From Burkholderia contaminans (GTDB taxonomy: Bacteria > Pseudomonadota > Gammaproteobacteria > Burkholderiales > Burkholderiaceae), in assembly GCF_029633825.1 (NCBI RefSeq), contig NZ_CP090641.1, positions 558,001 to 622,000 of the forward strand: a stretch of DNA of 64,000 nucleotides. Reading direction: 5' to 3'. Positions 43,896 through 52,643 of the stretch are shown in pieces (position 1 is the stretch's first letter; each line of letters opens with the position of its first letter). The notes under the pieces are model-generated. The model did not search any database, was not told the origin of the DNA, and saw only the letters and a program-made list of their open reading frames with translations. The position numbers and the translations under genes were made by a program.

Positions 43896-44711
43896 ATGAG
43901 CCCCGCCCATATTTCCCTCAGCAATGCCGGCGACCTGGTCGCCAGCCTCGGCAGTCCGCAGTTTCCCGCCCGGCTCTGGGCGTGGCTGCGCGAAACCGTC
44001 GATCCGCAGTCCCATTACAGCGTCGCGACACGCTACCGTCGCGATGCGCCGTCGCAGTCGATCGACAGCGTCGACGTGCTGTTCTTCGCGGGCGGCGACG
44101 ATCCCGACGGCACGCGCCACGCGCTCGACCTGTACACCCAGGGCGACTGGCGCACCGACACGCTGCTCCCGCATATCGAGCGCGCCACCGATTCGCAGCT
44201 CGTGTTCTCGTGCAACGAGGACATCGATACGGCAACCGAATACGGCCGCCATTTCGCGCTCGGCGATCTCGGCGAAGACTGCACGCTGCTCGGCAGCGAG
44301 CGCGACTATGTCTATGCGTTCTCGCTGTTCCGCCGGCGCGGCCAGCCGTCCTATACGCTGGCCGAGCTGGCGCTGCTGCGGCAGCTCGGCGATTTCGTGC
44401 TGCCGCTCCTGATCCAGCATGCACGGCTCGCCCGCCTGACGCCGCGCTCGGACGACGGCGCGCTGCTGCAGCGCTTCGAGCAGCGCCTGTCGGCTAGCGG
44501 CGCGGCGCTGTCGCAGCGCGAGCGGCTCGTGTGCCGCGCGGTGCTGCAAGGCCGGCCCGTCCCGCAGATCGCAGAGACGCTCGCGCTCAAGCCGAGCAGC
44601 GTGCGCACCTATCTCGGGCGCGCGCTCGCGAAGCTCGGCGTGGCGAACCGGGCCGGGCTGTTCGCGTGGTGCGTGACCGAAGAGGAACCGCCGGAGGACC
44701 GCGGTCAATAG
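43896..44711 (+). CDS. LuxR-type helix-turn-helix regulator (no AHL domain)
   Basis: A 271-residue regulator. The C-terminal DNA-binding domain (LSQRERLVCRAVLQGRPVPQ, LALKPSSVRTYLGRALAKLGVANRAGLFAW) is of the LuxR/FixJ type. The N-terminal 190 residues have an unclassified sensing region and lack both the AHL pocket and a phosphoacceptor. ATG 43896 lies behind a weak ribosome site. It is followed on the same strand by an amidohydrolase, with 419 bases between, so it may control that gene. Confidence 0.8.
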   Translation: MSPAHISLSNAGDLVASLGSPQFPARLWAWLRETVDPQSHYSVATRYRRDAPSQSIDSVDVLFFAGGDDPDGTRHALDLYTQGDWRTDTLLPHIERATDSQLVFSCNEDIDTATEYGRHFALGDLGEDCTLLGSERDYVYAFSLFRRRGQPSYTLAELALLRQLGDFVLPLLIQHARLARLTPRSDDGALLQRFEQRLSASGAALSQRERLVCRAVLQGRPVPQIAETLALKPSSVRTYLGRALAKLGVANRAGLFAWCVTEEEPPEDRGQ

Positions 44712-45130
44712 ATGCCCCCTCCGCATCGCGTCAATCCGTCTCGCCCCCGCCGCCTTTGTCGCGCGTTGTCCTCAAAACGATGACAGACAGCCGGCCGCCC
44801 CGCTCCTAGTATCTGACTCACCCGACGACCGGAACGCGTCGGATATCACGGAGACACGGCATGCCGAATACCGGATGGACGCCGGCCCGCACGGCCGCGC
44901 GCGCGTCACCCATCGATCCTCCGATTCTGACCCGGTGGCGCGATCGGCGTGACGCTCGCGCCGGGGCCGGCCTTCACCACGACGCCTCGCCGCGCCTGCC
45001 GCGCACCACCGGCACCTAGCCGCCCCGCACCTCATTCAAACCCGACCGGGTTCACGCGACCGGACGTGCCGCACGGCCCGTCCGCCGCACACGTGCGCCC
45101 GTCGAACCTTCCCTCATCCGGAGGAGACAC
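44712..45130. other. Promoter region of the amidohydrolase, with a possible 52-codon frame
   Basis: A 52-residue frame runs from ATG 44861 (MPNTGWTPARTAARASPIDP...) to TAG 45017-45019, preceded by GGAG at a usable distance. It resembles nothing that I know and is rich in Arg, so it may be a chance frame or a remnant. The rest of the gap shows no structure. Confidence 0.3.
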
Positions 45131-46756
45131 ATGCAACACGCCGATGCCGTCTATCTGAACGGCCTGCTTTACACGGGCGATGCGCAACGCCGCTTCGCGC
45201 AGGCGCTCGCCACCAAAGAAGGCAAGATCGTTGCTGTCGGCCGCGACGACGACATCCGCGCGCTGGCCGGCCCCGCGACGCGCATCGTCGACCTGGCCGG
45301 CAGGCTGATGCTGCCGGGCCTCATCGACGGCCACGTGCATCCGCTCGAAGGCCACCAGATCCTCGGCGACTTCGACCTGTCCGGCATCAACGATCCCGAC
45401 GCGATCCTGCAGCGCATTCGCGCATGCGCCGATGCGACGCCGAACGAACCGTGGGTCTATCTCGGCGGCGCCAACCTGGCCGCATTCGGCGCGTATCCGA
45501 CCCGCGAGCTGCTCGACCGGATCGTGCCCGACAGGCCGCTGCTCGTGGTCGGCTTCGACGTGCACAGCGGCTGCCTCAACACGAAAGGGCTCGAAGCGGC
45601 CGGCATCCACGCCGATACGCCCGACCCGGCCGGTGGCGTGTACGAGCGCGACGCATCCGGCGCGCCGAATGGTGTCGTGCATGAAGCGGCGTTCTACCGC
45701 GTGTGCCCGATCATTCCGCAACTGAGCCCGGCCGGCTACCCGAAGTCGCTCGCGAAAGCGCACGCGATGGCGCACGGTTACGGCCTCACCGGCTGGTTCG
45801 ACGCGCGCGTCGAGGAGGCCGAGCTCAACGCGTATGCCGACGCGCAGCGCGCGGGCACGCTGAAGGTATACATGAGCGCGGGCCTCTATGCGAACCCGCG
45901 CCGCGATCCGCGCGAACAGATCGAGCGCTTCGCCAGATGGCGTCGCGAGTACGAATGCGACAACCTGCGCCTGCATACGGTGAAGATCTTCGTCGACGGG
46001 GTGCCCGAATCGAAGACCGCCGCGCTGCTCGAGCCATACGCCGGCACCGACGATTGCGGCCTCGCGCTGTGGAGCCAGGACGCACTGAACGAGATCTGCC
46101 TGCTTGCCGATACGGCCGGCTTCGACCTGCACTTCCACACGCTCGCCGACCGTGCGGTACGCATGACGCTCGACGCGCTCGAATATGTCCAGATCCGCAA
46201 CGGCATGCGCGACCGCCGCGCGCAGCTCGCGCACCTGCAGCTCGTCGATCCGGCCGACATGAGCCGCTTCAACCGGCTCGGCGCGATCGCCAGCGTGCAG
46301 ACGCTGTGGACGGCCGCGCGCGAGGAGCAGCAGCAGCTCTACCGCGACCTGCTCGGCGCGGAACGCACCGCGCGCAACTATCCGTTCCGCAGCCTGCGCA
46401 ACGCGGGCGCGATGCTCGCGGCCGGCTCCGACTGGTCGGTCAGCACGATGGACCCGATGCAGATCATCCAGACGGGCGTCACGCACCTGCTGATCGACCA
46501 GCCCGACAGCCCGCCGTGGAATCCGCACGAACGCCTCGACCTGCTCACGATGCTCGAGGCCTATACGGTGAACACCGCGTATGCGCTGCGCTTCGACGAC
46601 TGCACGGGTTCGCTCGAAGCGGGCAAGGACGCGAGCTTCGCGATCCTCGACCGCAATCCGTTCGCGCACCCCGTCGAGACGTTCGCGCAAACCCGTGTGA
46701 TCGAGACGTGCTTCCGCGGCGAAGTCGTATACGCCGCGCCGGGCCGGGCCGACTGA
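45131..46756 (+). CDS. YtcJ-like metal-dependent amidohydrolase
   Basis: A 541-residue enzyme of the amidohydrolase-3 group. The family's order is visible: an N-terminal beta-sandwich (AVYLNGLLYTGDAQRRFAQA), the metal motif GLIDGHVHPLEG (H-x-H), further histidines in DLHFHTLAD and RAQLAHLQLV, and the C-terminal AGSDWSVSTMDPM with the catalytic Asp. YtcJ-type proteins hydrolyse amide or ester bonds in varied compounds; the substrate here is unknown. ATG 45131 follows GGAGGAGAC. It stands between the LuxR-type regulator and the convergent cysteine hydrolase, with a transporter further on. Confidence 0.88.
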   Translation: MQHADAVYLNGLLYTGDAQRRFAQALATKEGKIVAVGRDDDIRALAGPATRIVDLAGRLMLPGLIDGHVHPLEGHQILGDFDLSGINDPDAILQRIRACADATPNEPWVYLGGANLAAFGAYPTRELLDRIVPDRPLLVVGFDVHSGCLNTKGLEAAGIHADTPDPAGGVYERDASGAPNGVVHEAAFYRVCPIIPQLSPAGYPKSLAKAHAMAHGYGLTGWFDARVEEAELNAYADAQRAGTLKVYMSAGLYANPRRDPREQIERFARWRREYECDNLRLHTVKIFVDGVPESKTAALLEPYAGTDDCGLALWSQDALNEICLLADTAGFDLHFHTLADRAVRMTLDALEYVQIRNGMRDRRAQLAHLQLVDPADMSRFNRLGAIASVQTLWTAAREEQQQLYRDLLGAERTARNYPFRSLRNAGAMLAAGSDWSVSTMDPMQIIQTGVTHLLIDQPDSPPWNPHERLDLLTMLEAYTVNTAYALRFDDCTGSLEAGKDASFAILDRNPFAHPVETFAQTRVIETCFRGEVVYAAPGRAD

Positions 46757-46776
46757 AGCACGCATCCATGCGGCCG

Positions 46777-47388
46777 TCAGGCGACGGCCAGCGCCAGCAC
46801 CTGCTCGGTCGTCAGCACGTCGCCGAACGTGTCCGACAGCGCGGCCAGCGTCGCGCGATGGAGGTCGCGGTGCGATACCGTGCCGCCGTCCGCGATGTCG
46901 AGGTCGCGCGTCGCGCATGCGTCGTCGACGACGATCACCGCGTAGCCGAGCGGCACCGCGTCGCGTGCCGCGCCGGCGACGCATGCATGCGTCATCAGGC
47001 CCGTGACGATCAGCGTGTCGACACCGGCCGCCTTCAGGCGCGCGTCGATGTCCGTCGTCGGGAACACGCTCACCGACGTCTTCTTCACCACCGTGTGATG
47101 CGCCGCCGGCTGCAGGTCCGCGTGAAAGCGGAAGCCGTCGCTGCCGTCGGCGAAGATCGGACCGTCGGCCGCATCGACGTGCTGGACGTGAAACACCGGA
47201 ATGCCCGCGCGATCGGCGAACGCGATCACGCGCTGCGCGTTACCCAGCGCGCGCGGCCCCTCCGGAATCGGCAGGCGGCCGCTGAAATATTCATTCTGGA
47301 AATCGATCACCAGCAGCGCGGTGCGGGCGGCGTCGATCGATGTCGGCGCGCTCGCGCCCGCCAGGGTACGGATGGTCGGATGTTGCAT
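46777..47388 (-). CDS. Isochorismatase-family cysteine hydrolase
   Basis: A 203-residue hydrolase. The catalytic triad is visible as Asp in LLVIDFQNEY, Lys in VVKKTSVSVF and Cys in GLMTHACVAGAARDA. Members cleave amides such as nicotinamide, or isochorismate; the Cys form here argues for amide or ester hydrolysis. ATG 47386-47388. It converges on the amidohydrolase and precedes nothing on its strand; the MFS gene lies upstream on the same strand, 173 bases away, so transporter plus hydrolase may act in one catabolic route. Confidence 0.88.
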   Translation of the reverse strand: MQHPTIRTLAGASAPTSIDAARTALLVIDFQNEYFSGRLPIPEGPRALGNAQRVIAFADRAGIPVFHVQHVDAADGPIFADGSDGFRFHADLQPAAHHTVVKKTSVSVFPTTDIDARLKAAGVDTLIVTGLMTHACVAGAARDAVPLGYAVIVVDDACATRDLDIADGGTVSHRDLHRATLAALSDTFGDVLTTEQVLALAVA

Positions 47389-47561
47389 GGGTCGCCCTCT
47401 CTGTTGGCATGTCGAAGGAACGGCGCGCCGGGCCAGCCGGCGCCGCCGTACGCGGCCCGGATACTCCCGGGACGCGAGGCGCCAGTGTCGGGCCGCACGC
47501 CCCGGCGCGACAGCGGTGCGCGGGACAACGTCCGACAGGATCGGGCCAACGTGCAAGCCGC

Positions 47562-48812
47562 CTACGACAGCGCGGCCGTTCGCGCGCCCGGCTGCGTGCG
47601 GCCATACGCGACCATCATCGCGAAGCTGAGCAGGAAGCCCGCGCCGCCGACCAGCAGCAGGCCGATCTCGCCGAACACGGGCAGCAGGTTCGTGAGCGCG
47701 CCCGTGACGACCCACGCGACGGCCATCACCGAGCCCGCGACGCCGAGCGCCCAGCCTTGCCGATCCTCGCTGACCGCGTCGGAGAACGCCGTATACATCG
47801 TCGTGTACGCGACCATGTCGAAGCATCCGACGACCATCGCGAGCGCCCACAGCACCGGCTCGTGCGGGAACAGCGCGGACAGGACCTGGCCGACACCCGC
47901 GACGAGCAGGCCCGTCTTCGCGATATCGACCACGCGCCACACGCGCAGCATCCGCCGCACGACGAACAACAGCCCGAACACGAAGCAAAGGCCGATCACG
48001 CCGCTGAACAGCCCGAGCCGCGCACTGGTGTAGCCGAATTTCGCCTGCAGCAACAGCATGATGGTCTGCAGGTAGAGCCCGTAGCCGACCTGCATCAGGA
48101 AGAACACGACCGACAGGAACGCGACGTTGCGCTGGCGCGCGGCCTCCCCGATGATCCGCAGCGGCAGCAGCGGATCGATGCGCGTGTCGCCGCGCGGTGC
48201 GGCCGAATCGCGATACGACGCCAAGGTCCAGAACGCGCAGACCAGCGACAGCGCGGCGACCAGCACGAACGGCGTGCCGTAATCGAACAGCGGCGAAATC
48301 GTGCGATCGGACGTCACGCCGCCGAGCACGGGGCCGACGATCACGCCCGCACTGAACGCGAGCGACATGATGCTCATGTTGTACGCCTTGTTCTGCGGCG
48401 TGCTCAGGTCGGTGATCGCCGCCTGCGCAATACCCTGGCAGCCTGCCATGAGCCCGGTGAGCCCGCGGCCGGCCAGCAGCAGCGCGACGCTCGCGTGCCA
48501 CGCGCCGGCCGCCATCATCGCATAGCCGGCCGCGAGGCCGAGCAAGCACAGCAGCAGGATCCTGCGGCGACCGTAGCGATCGGACAGGTCGCCCATCAGC
48601 GACGAGCCGAAGAACATGCACAACGGGTAGATCCCGTAGCCGAGGCCGAGGTAGAAATTGCGCGCATGCGCACCGGCGCCGGCCGGCAGGATGCCCGCAT
48701 GCGGATCGCTGAAGATCGCGGACATCATCGGATAGACGAGCCCGAAGCCCATCGCGTCGATCGCGATCGCGAGCAGGCAGGGGCCGAGCAACTTGTAGTC
48801 GAGCCGGGACAT
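47562..48812 (-). CDS. MFS transporter, 12 helices
   Basis: A 416-residue major-facilitator protein. I start it at ATG 48810-48812 (MSRLDYKLLG), behind GGAAGG; an upstream frame lacks protein character. Motif A appears as SSLMGDLSDRYGRRRILLL between helices 2 and 3, and RGLTGLMAGCQGIAQ belongs to helices 4-5 as in drug-proton antiporters (DHA1-like). A central loop (RDSAAPRGDTRIDP) splits six and six helices. The substrate is unknown; the hydrolases downstream suggest uptake or export of their substrate. Confidence 0.87.
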   Translation of the reverse strand: MSRLDYKLLGPCLLAIAIDAMGFGLVYPMMSAIFSDPHAGILPAGAGAHARNFYLGLGYGIYPLCMFFGSSLMGDLSDRYGRRRILLLCLLGLAAGYAMMAAGAWHASVALLLAGRGLTGLMAGCQGIAQAAITDLSTPQNKAYNMSIMSLAFSAGVIVGPVLGGVTSDRTISPLFDYGTPFVLVAALSLVCAFWTLASYRDSAAPRGDTRIDPLLPLRIIGEAARQRNVAFLSVVFFLMQVGYGLYLQTIMLLLQAKFGYTSARLGLFSGVIGLCFVFGLLFVVRRMLRVWRVVDIAKTGLLVAGVGQVLSALFPHEPVLWALAMVVGCFDMVAYTTMYTAFSDAVSEDRQGWALGVAGSVMAVAWVVTGALTNLLPVFGEIGLLLVGGAGFLLSFAMMVAYGRTQPGARTAALS

Positions 48813-49016
48813 GTCGACCTTCCGGACAGAGTGGATGATCGCCCAAGCGTAACGATGGGGCGGCGCCCGCGGTAGGCCGCCGCCCGCGATGCTAAGCATC
48901 GGTTCGCCCGATACCCGAACCGACTCGGCAACCGATCGATCGCCTCGACGCCCGGGGCCGGGCCGATCAGCCCCGTCGAGCTGCCGCGGAACCGGCCTGG
49001 AGACCCGCGTCGTTCT

Positions 49017-49841
49017 TCACGTCGACAGCCGGACGATCCCGTACGGATTGAACTTGAAGTCGTCCTCGTCGTGAGACCCGTCGTCGACCAGCAATGCCTC
49101 GCGTGCGTGTAACGTCGCATCGATCCCCTGTCGCACGATCTCGTCGGCCACGGCATCCATGATGGCCACGGAGTCGCGATCGGTTCCGCGCGAACGCGGC
49201 ACCTGCACGTCCGGCAAGCCGACCAGATGAAAGCCCACGCTCTCGAAGTAACCGTCCGATCCCAGCGGGCGCCGAGCGAACGCCAGCCGGCACACCCGGT
49301 TCTGCGCAAGCGTGTCGTCGCGGTCGGTCGCGACCGCGCCCATCCGAATCAGCTCTCGCCATCGGTGCAGCCCGTGCGCCACGCCCGCGCTCTCGCCCTT
49401 GACCGCCACGGCGCCGGCATCGATCAGCCGATCGACCAGGAACAGCGCACCGATCGTCGCACGCACGGCATTGTCCCGCGTCATACGCGGGCCGAGCACG
49501 TACAGCACCGACTGATGTGCGCCGACGGCTTCGGCGTCCGCCCGCGTCCACGCATCCGGTTCGACGCGGTCGCGGCAAATCTCGAACGAACGGCTCATCC
49601 GCTCGTCCGGCGCGGCGGTGGAATAGGCGTCGTCGACGCCGAACCCCGTTGCGAATTCGGCAATCGCCGCGTTCGTCGCATCGCGCAGGCGCCGCAGTTC
49701 GCGTTCAGCGCCGAGAAAGCACAGCACGTGCCGCGGCTGCACCAGCGATTCACCCGACCAGGCTGCCCGCCGGTCCGTTTGCGGCACGGCGGCCTGTTGC
49801 GCCGCCCCGCCGTCGAGCAGCTTCTTCAACCTTGAAAACAT
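49017..49841 (-). CDS. Conserved hypothetical protein, 274 residues
   Basis: A soluble protein with a short basic start (MFSRLKKLLDGG). The central part (QPRHVLCFLGAERELRRLRDATNAAIAEFA and SVLYVLGPRMTRDNAVRATIGALFLVDRLIDAG) and the C-terminal GSDGYFESVGFHLVGLPDVQ.. and DDFKFNPYGIVRL are well-formed alpha/beta sequence. The layout recalls proteins of the DUF4261 kind, found among antitoxin or immunity-like genes, but I cannot be sure. No partner toxin is beside it. A run of nine G bases sits about 100 bases upstream. Confidence 0.6.
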   Translation of the reverse strand: MFSRLKKLLDGGAAQQAAVPQTDRRAAWSGESLVQPRHVLCFLGAERELRRLRDATNAAIAEFATGFGVDDAYSTAAPDERMSRSFEICRDRVEPDAWTRADAEAVGAHQSVLYVLGPRMTRDNAVRATIGALFLVDRLIDAGAVAVKGESAGVAHGLHRWRELIRMGAVATDRDDTLAQNRVCRLAFARRPLGSDGYFESVGFHLVGLPDVQVPRSRGTDRDSVAIMDAVADEIVRQGIDATLHAREALLVDDGSHDEDDFKFNPYGIVRLST

Positions 49842-50173
49842 CCGTCACCTCCCATGCCGACCTTACGTGCCGCCATGATAGCGACCTGCTAAGTCACGGA
49901 AGCGACGGCGCCGACGCGTTCGACCACGTCATCCGTATCGGGGGGGGGCCTGCCTGCGTGCCGGAATCGATCGGCGGCAGCCCGCGGGACAGCCGCATCC
50001 GTCGCTATTTGACGCCCAACGGCTCGCTCCGAAACTGCCGGCGCGCCGTCGTGCATGAACACGCCGTACAACCGCCCCCTCTGGCACCCACCCGCCCGAA
50101 AACGGCGATGCCGCCGGCGGCTCTCCCGCGCGGCGGCATCGTCATTTGCGGCGCCACGCGCCACGCGCCGCGC
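49842..50173. other. Intergenic region with a 9-base G tract
   Basis: 332 bases between two minus-strand genes. It holds a run of nine G residues at 49940-49948. Short frames here are not convincing. Confidence 0.4.
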
Positions 50174-51688
50174 TTACCCCTTCGGCTGGATCGCCGGCGC
50201 GCCATTGCCGCGCGCCGCCTGCCCACTACCCCGCACGAAGCGTCGCCCGCGCGGACCGTACACGCCATCCGGTTCCGGATACAGCGTCAGCAGCACGAAA
50301 TACAGCGCGCCGCCCACCGCCAGCGACACCGGCACGCTGAGATCGAGTCCGCCCGCGAGGTTGCCGAGCGGCCCGACGAACTGCCCCGGCAGGTTCACGA
50401 ACGACAGCCCGACGATCGCGGCCGGCAGCCACGCCCCCATCGCGCGCACGTTCCATCCATGCGTGAACCAGTAGTGGCCGCCGCGCAGCCCGCGGTTGAA
50501 CACCTGCAGGTCGTCGGCAAGGTAGTAGCCGCGCCGCGTCACGTAGCCGATCACCATGATCGCCATCCACGGGCAGCTGAACGTGTCGATCAGCGTCGAG
50601 AACGTCGCGACGCTTTCGACGAGGTTGAACCAGAAGCGGCCGACGAAGATGAACGCGATCGCTATCGTGCCGATCAGCAGCGTCGCACGCACGCGGTTCA
50701 GCAGGCGCGGGAACATGCTCGACACGTCGAGGCCGGTGCCGTACAGCGCCGTCGTGCCGGTCGACATCCCGCCGATGATCGCGATCAGGCACATCGGCAG
50801 CAGGAACCAGCGCGGCGAGATCGCAAGCAGCCCGCCGACGTAGTCGTTCGACGCGATGAACGCGGGCGCCTTCGTCGCGATGATCGTCGCGGTCGCGAGG
50901 CCGAAGAAGAACGGCACGAAGGTCGCGATCTGCGCGGCGAACACGGCGCCCATCACGCGATGCTTCGGCGTGTGCCGCGGGATGTAGCGCGCCCAGTCGC
51001 CGAGCGTCGACGCGAACGATACCGGGTTGCTCAGCGCCACCAGCACCGCGCCCACGAACGCGGCCCAGAAGCCCGCGCTGCCCTGCTGCACCGTGCCGGC
51101 GTAGCGCGTGTCGAACAGGCCGGCGAACGCGAACAGGCCCGCGACGAACAGTACGCTCGCCGCCCACACGGCGATCTTGTTGACCCACAGCATGAAGCGA
51201 AAGCCGTAGATGCAGACGATCAGCACGAGTACCGCGAACACCATGTACGCCGCGCCGAGCGTGAAGCCGTTGACCGGCACGCCGACCATGTCGTGCGCGC
51301 CGCCGACGAGCGCGTCGCCCGAGCTCCACACCGCGAGCGAGAAGAATGCGATCGACGTGAGCAGCGCGAGGAACGAGCCGACGATCCGGCCGTGGATGCC
51401 GAAATGCGCGCCGGACGACACGGGGTCGCTCGTGCCGTTGCGCGGGCCGAACAGGCTCATCGGCGCGAGGATGCAGGTGCCGGCGAGCACGCCGAGCACG
51501 ATCGCGCAGACACCCGCCTTGAACGACAGCCCGACCAGCACGGGAAAACTGCCGAGCACCGATGTGGAAAAAGTATTGCAGCCGCCGAACAGCAACCTGA
51601 ACAGATCGATCGGCCGCGCATAGCGCGATGCATCGGGAATGCGCTCGAAACCGAACGACTCGACCTGCGTAATCCTGCCTTCACTCAT
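50174..51688 (-). CDS. NCS1-family nucleobase/cation symporter (cytosine permease-like)
   Basis: A 504-residue inner-membrane transporter with about 12 helices. The N-terminal segment RYARPIDLFRLLFGGCNTFSTSVLGSFPVLVGLSFKAG, the GTSDPVSSGAHFGIHG loop and FASTLGDWARYIPRHTPKHRV belong to the NCS1 (purine/cytosine/hydantoin) group. Substrates of this family are purines, pyrimidines, allantoin, hydantoin or thiamine precursors. The ligand cannot be chosen from sequence alone. The next minus-strand gene downstream, about 330 bases on, is the 274-residue unknown protein. Confidence 0.87.
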   Translation of the reverse strand: MSEGRITQVESFGFERIPDASRYARPIDLFRLLFGGCNTFSTSVLGSFPVLVGLSFKAGVCAIVLGVLAGTCILAPMSLFGPRNGTSDPVSSGAHFGIHGRIVGSFLALLTSIAFFSLAVWSSGDALVGGAHDMVGVPVNGFTLGAAYMVFAVLVLIVCIYGFRFMLWVNKIAVWAASVLFVAGLFAFAGLFDTRYAGTVQQGSAGFWAAFVGAVLVALSNPVSFASTLGDWARYIPRHTPKHRVMGAVFAAQIATFVPFFFGLATATIIATKAPAFIASNDYVGGLLAISPRWFLLPMCLIAIIGGMSTGTTALYGTGLDVSSMFPRLLNRVRATLLIGTIAIAFIFVGRFWFNLVESVATFSTLIDTFSCPWMAIMVIGYVTRRGYYLADDLQVFNRGLRGGHYWFTHGWNVRAMGAWLPAAIVGLSFVNLPGQFVGPLGNLAGGLDLSVPVSLAVGGALYFVLLTLYPEPDGVYGPRGRRFVRGSGQAARGNGAPAIQPKG

Positions 51689-51890
51689 TTGTCTCCCACT
51701 CCTCTGGTGCGTCTGTACCGCCCGGGACTGCGGCGATACGACACATCGTCATCGATTCGCGGCCACTCTAAACCGGATCGCGCGGCGCAAATATCACGCA
51801 TTCGAGACGTTTACGACGAAGGAGAACAATGTTTCCCGGCAGGCCAGCGGCCGGCGCCCGCGCCATCCGTACGGCGCGGGCGATGCGAGG

Positions 51891-52538
51891 TCAGTGCGCG
51901 CCCTCCGCCGCCGGCGCGCGGCATGCGACCAGGCCCCGCTGAACGGCTTGCCGCGCCTCGATGCCGGCGAGCCAGCGCTCGACGTGCGGGTAGTCGGCCA
52001 GATCGAGATCGAGTTCGGGCGCCGCGCGCAGCCATGGAAACGCGGCGATGTCGGCGATCGAATACCGCGGCGACGCGAGATACGCCGATTCCGCCAAACG
52101 GCCATTCACGACGCCATAGAGGCGCCGCGCCTCGTTCCGGTAACGCTCGAGCGCTTGCGCATTGACCGTCGTCGAGGCATGCAGGAACCACCAGAGCTGG
52201 CCGAGCATCGGCCCGATCCCGCCGATCTGGAAGTGCAGCCATTGCTGGACGGCCGTGTGCTCGGCCAGCGTGTCAGGCTGCAGAACGCCCGTCTTCGCGG
52301 CGAGATAGCTCAGGATCGCGCCGGATTCGAACACGGTCAGCCCGGTGTCGTGGTCGACGATGGCCGGGATCTTGCCGTTGGGGTTGATCGCGAGGAACGC
52401 CGGGCTGCGCTGTTCGCCGGCGGACAGATTCACGTGCACGCGGTCGTAGGCGAGCCCGGCCTCTTCCAGGTAAATGGCGATCTTGTGTCCGTTCGGCGTG
52501 TCGGCCGTATGGAACGTGAGGGGATGCGTCGAGGTCAT
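51891..52538 (-). CDS. Glutathione S-transferase (Nu/YfcG-like)
   Basis: A 215-residue GST. The thioredoxin-like half (LTFHTADTPNGHKIAIYLEEAGLAYDRVHVNLSAGEQRSPAFLAINPNGKIPAIVD and FESGAILSYLAAKTG) has the Thr/Pro-Asn-Gly active-site turn typical of bacterial YfcG/YghU enzymes, and the GSH-binding ESGAI. The helical half ends IADIAAFPWL. It may have disulfide-reductase activity. It is divergent from the AceE-like gene across a 105-base gap that carries the TTGCAATTGCAA palindrome. Confidence 0.88.
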   Translation of the reverse strand: MTSTHPLTFHTADTPNGHKIAIYLEEAGLAYDRVHVNLSAGEQRSPAFLAINPNGKIPAIVDHDTGLTVFESGAILSYLAAKTGVLQPDTLAEHTAVQQWLHFQIGGIGPMLGQLWWFLHASTTVNAQALERYRNEARRLYGVVNGRLAESAYLASPRYSIADIAAFPWLRAAPELDLDLADYPHVERWLAGIEARQAVQRGLVACRAPAAEGAH

Positions 52539-52577
52539 GTCGGTCCTTGTCTTCCGGTTATCGTTGCAACTACAATC

Positions 52578-52594
52578 GTTGCAATTGCAATCCT
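52578..52594. promoter_or_regulatory. TTGCAATTGCAA operator between GST and the AceE-like gene
   Basis: GTTGCAATTGCAATCC; the perfect 12-bp palindrome is at 52579-52590. The 14-mer GTTGCAATTGCAAT occurs again, in opposite orientation, at 54312-54325 between marR and aceE. A second, partial copy (CGTTGCAAC) lies at 52562-52570. Confidence 0.75.
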
Positions 52595-52643
52595 ATGCCG
52601 GAATCGACAGCCCCGGCGACATGCCAGTACTCGAAGGAGGGAC

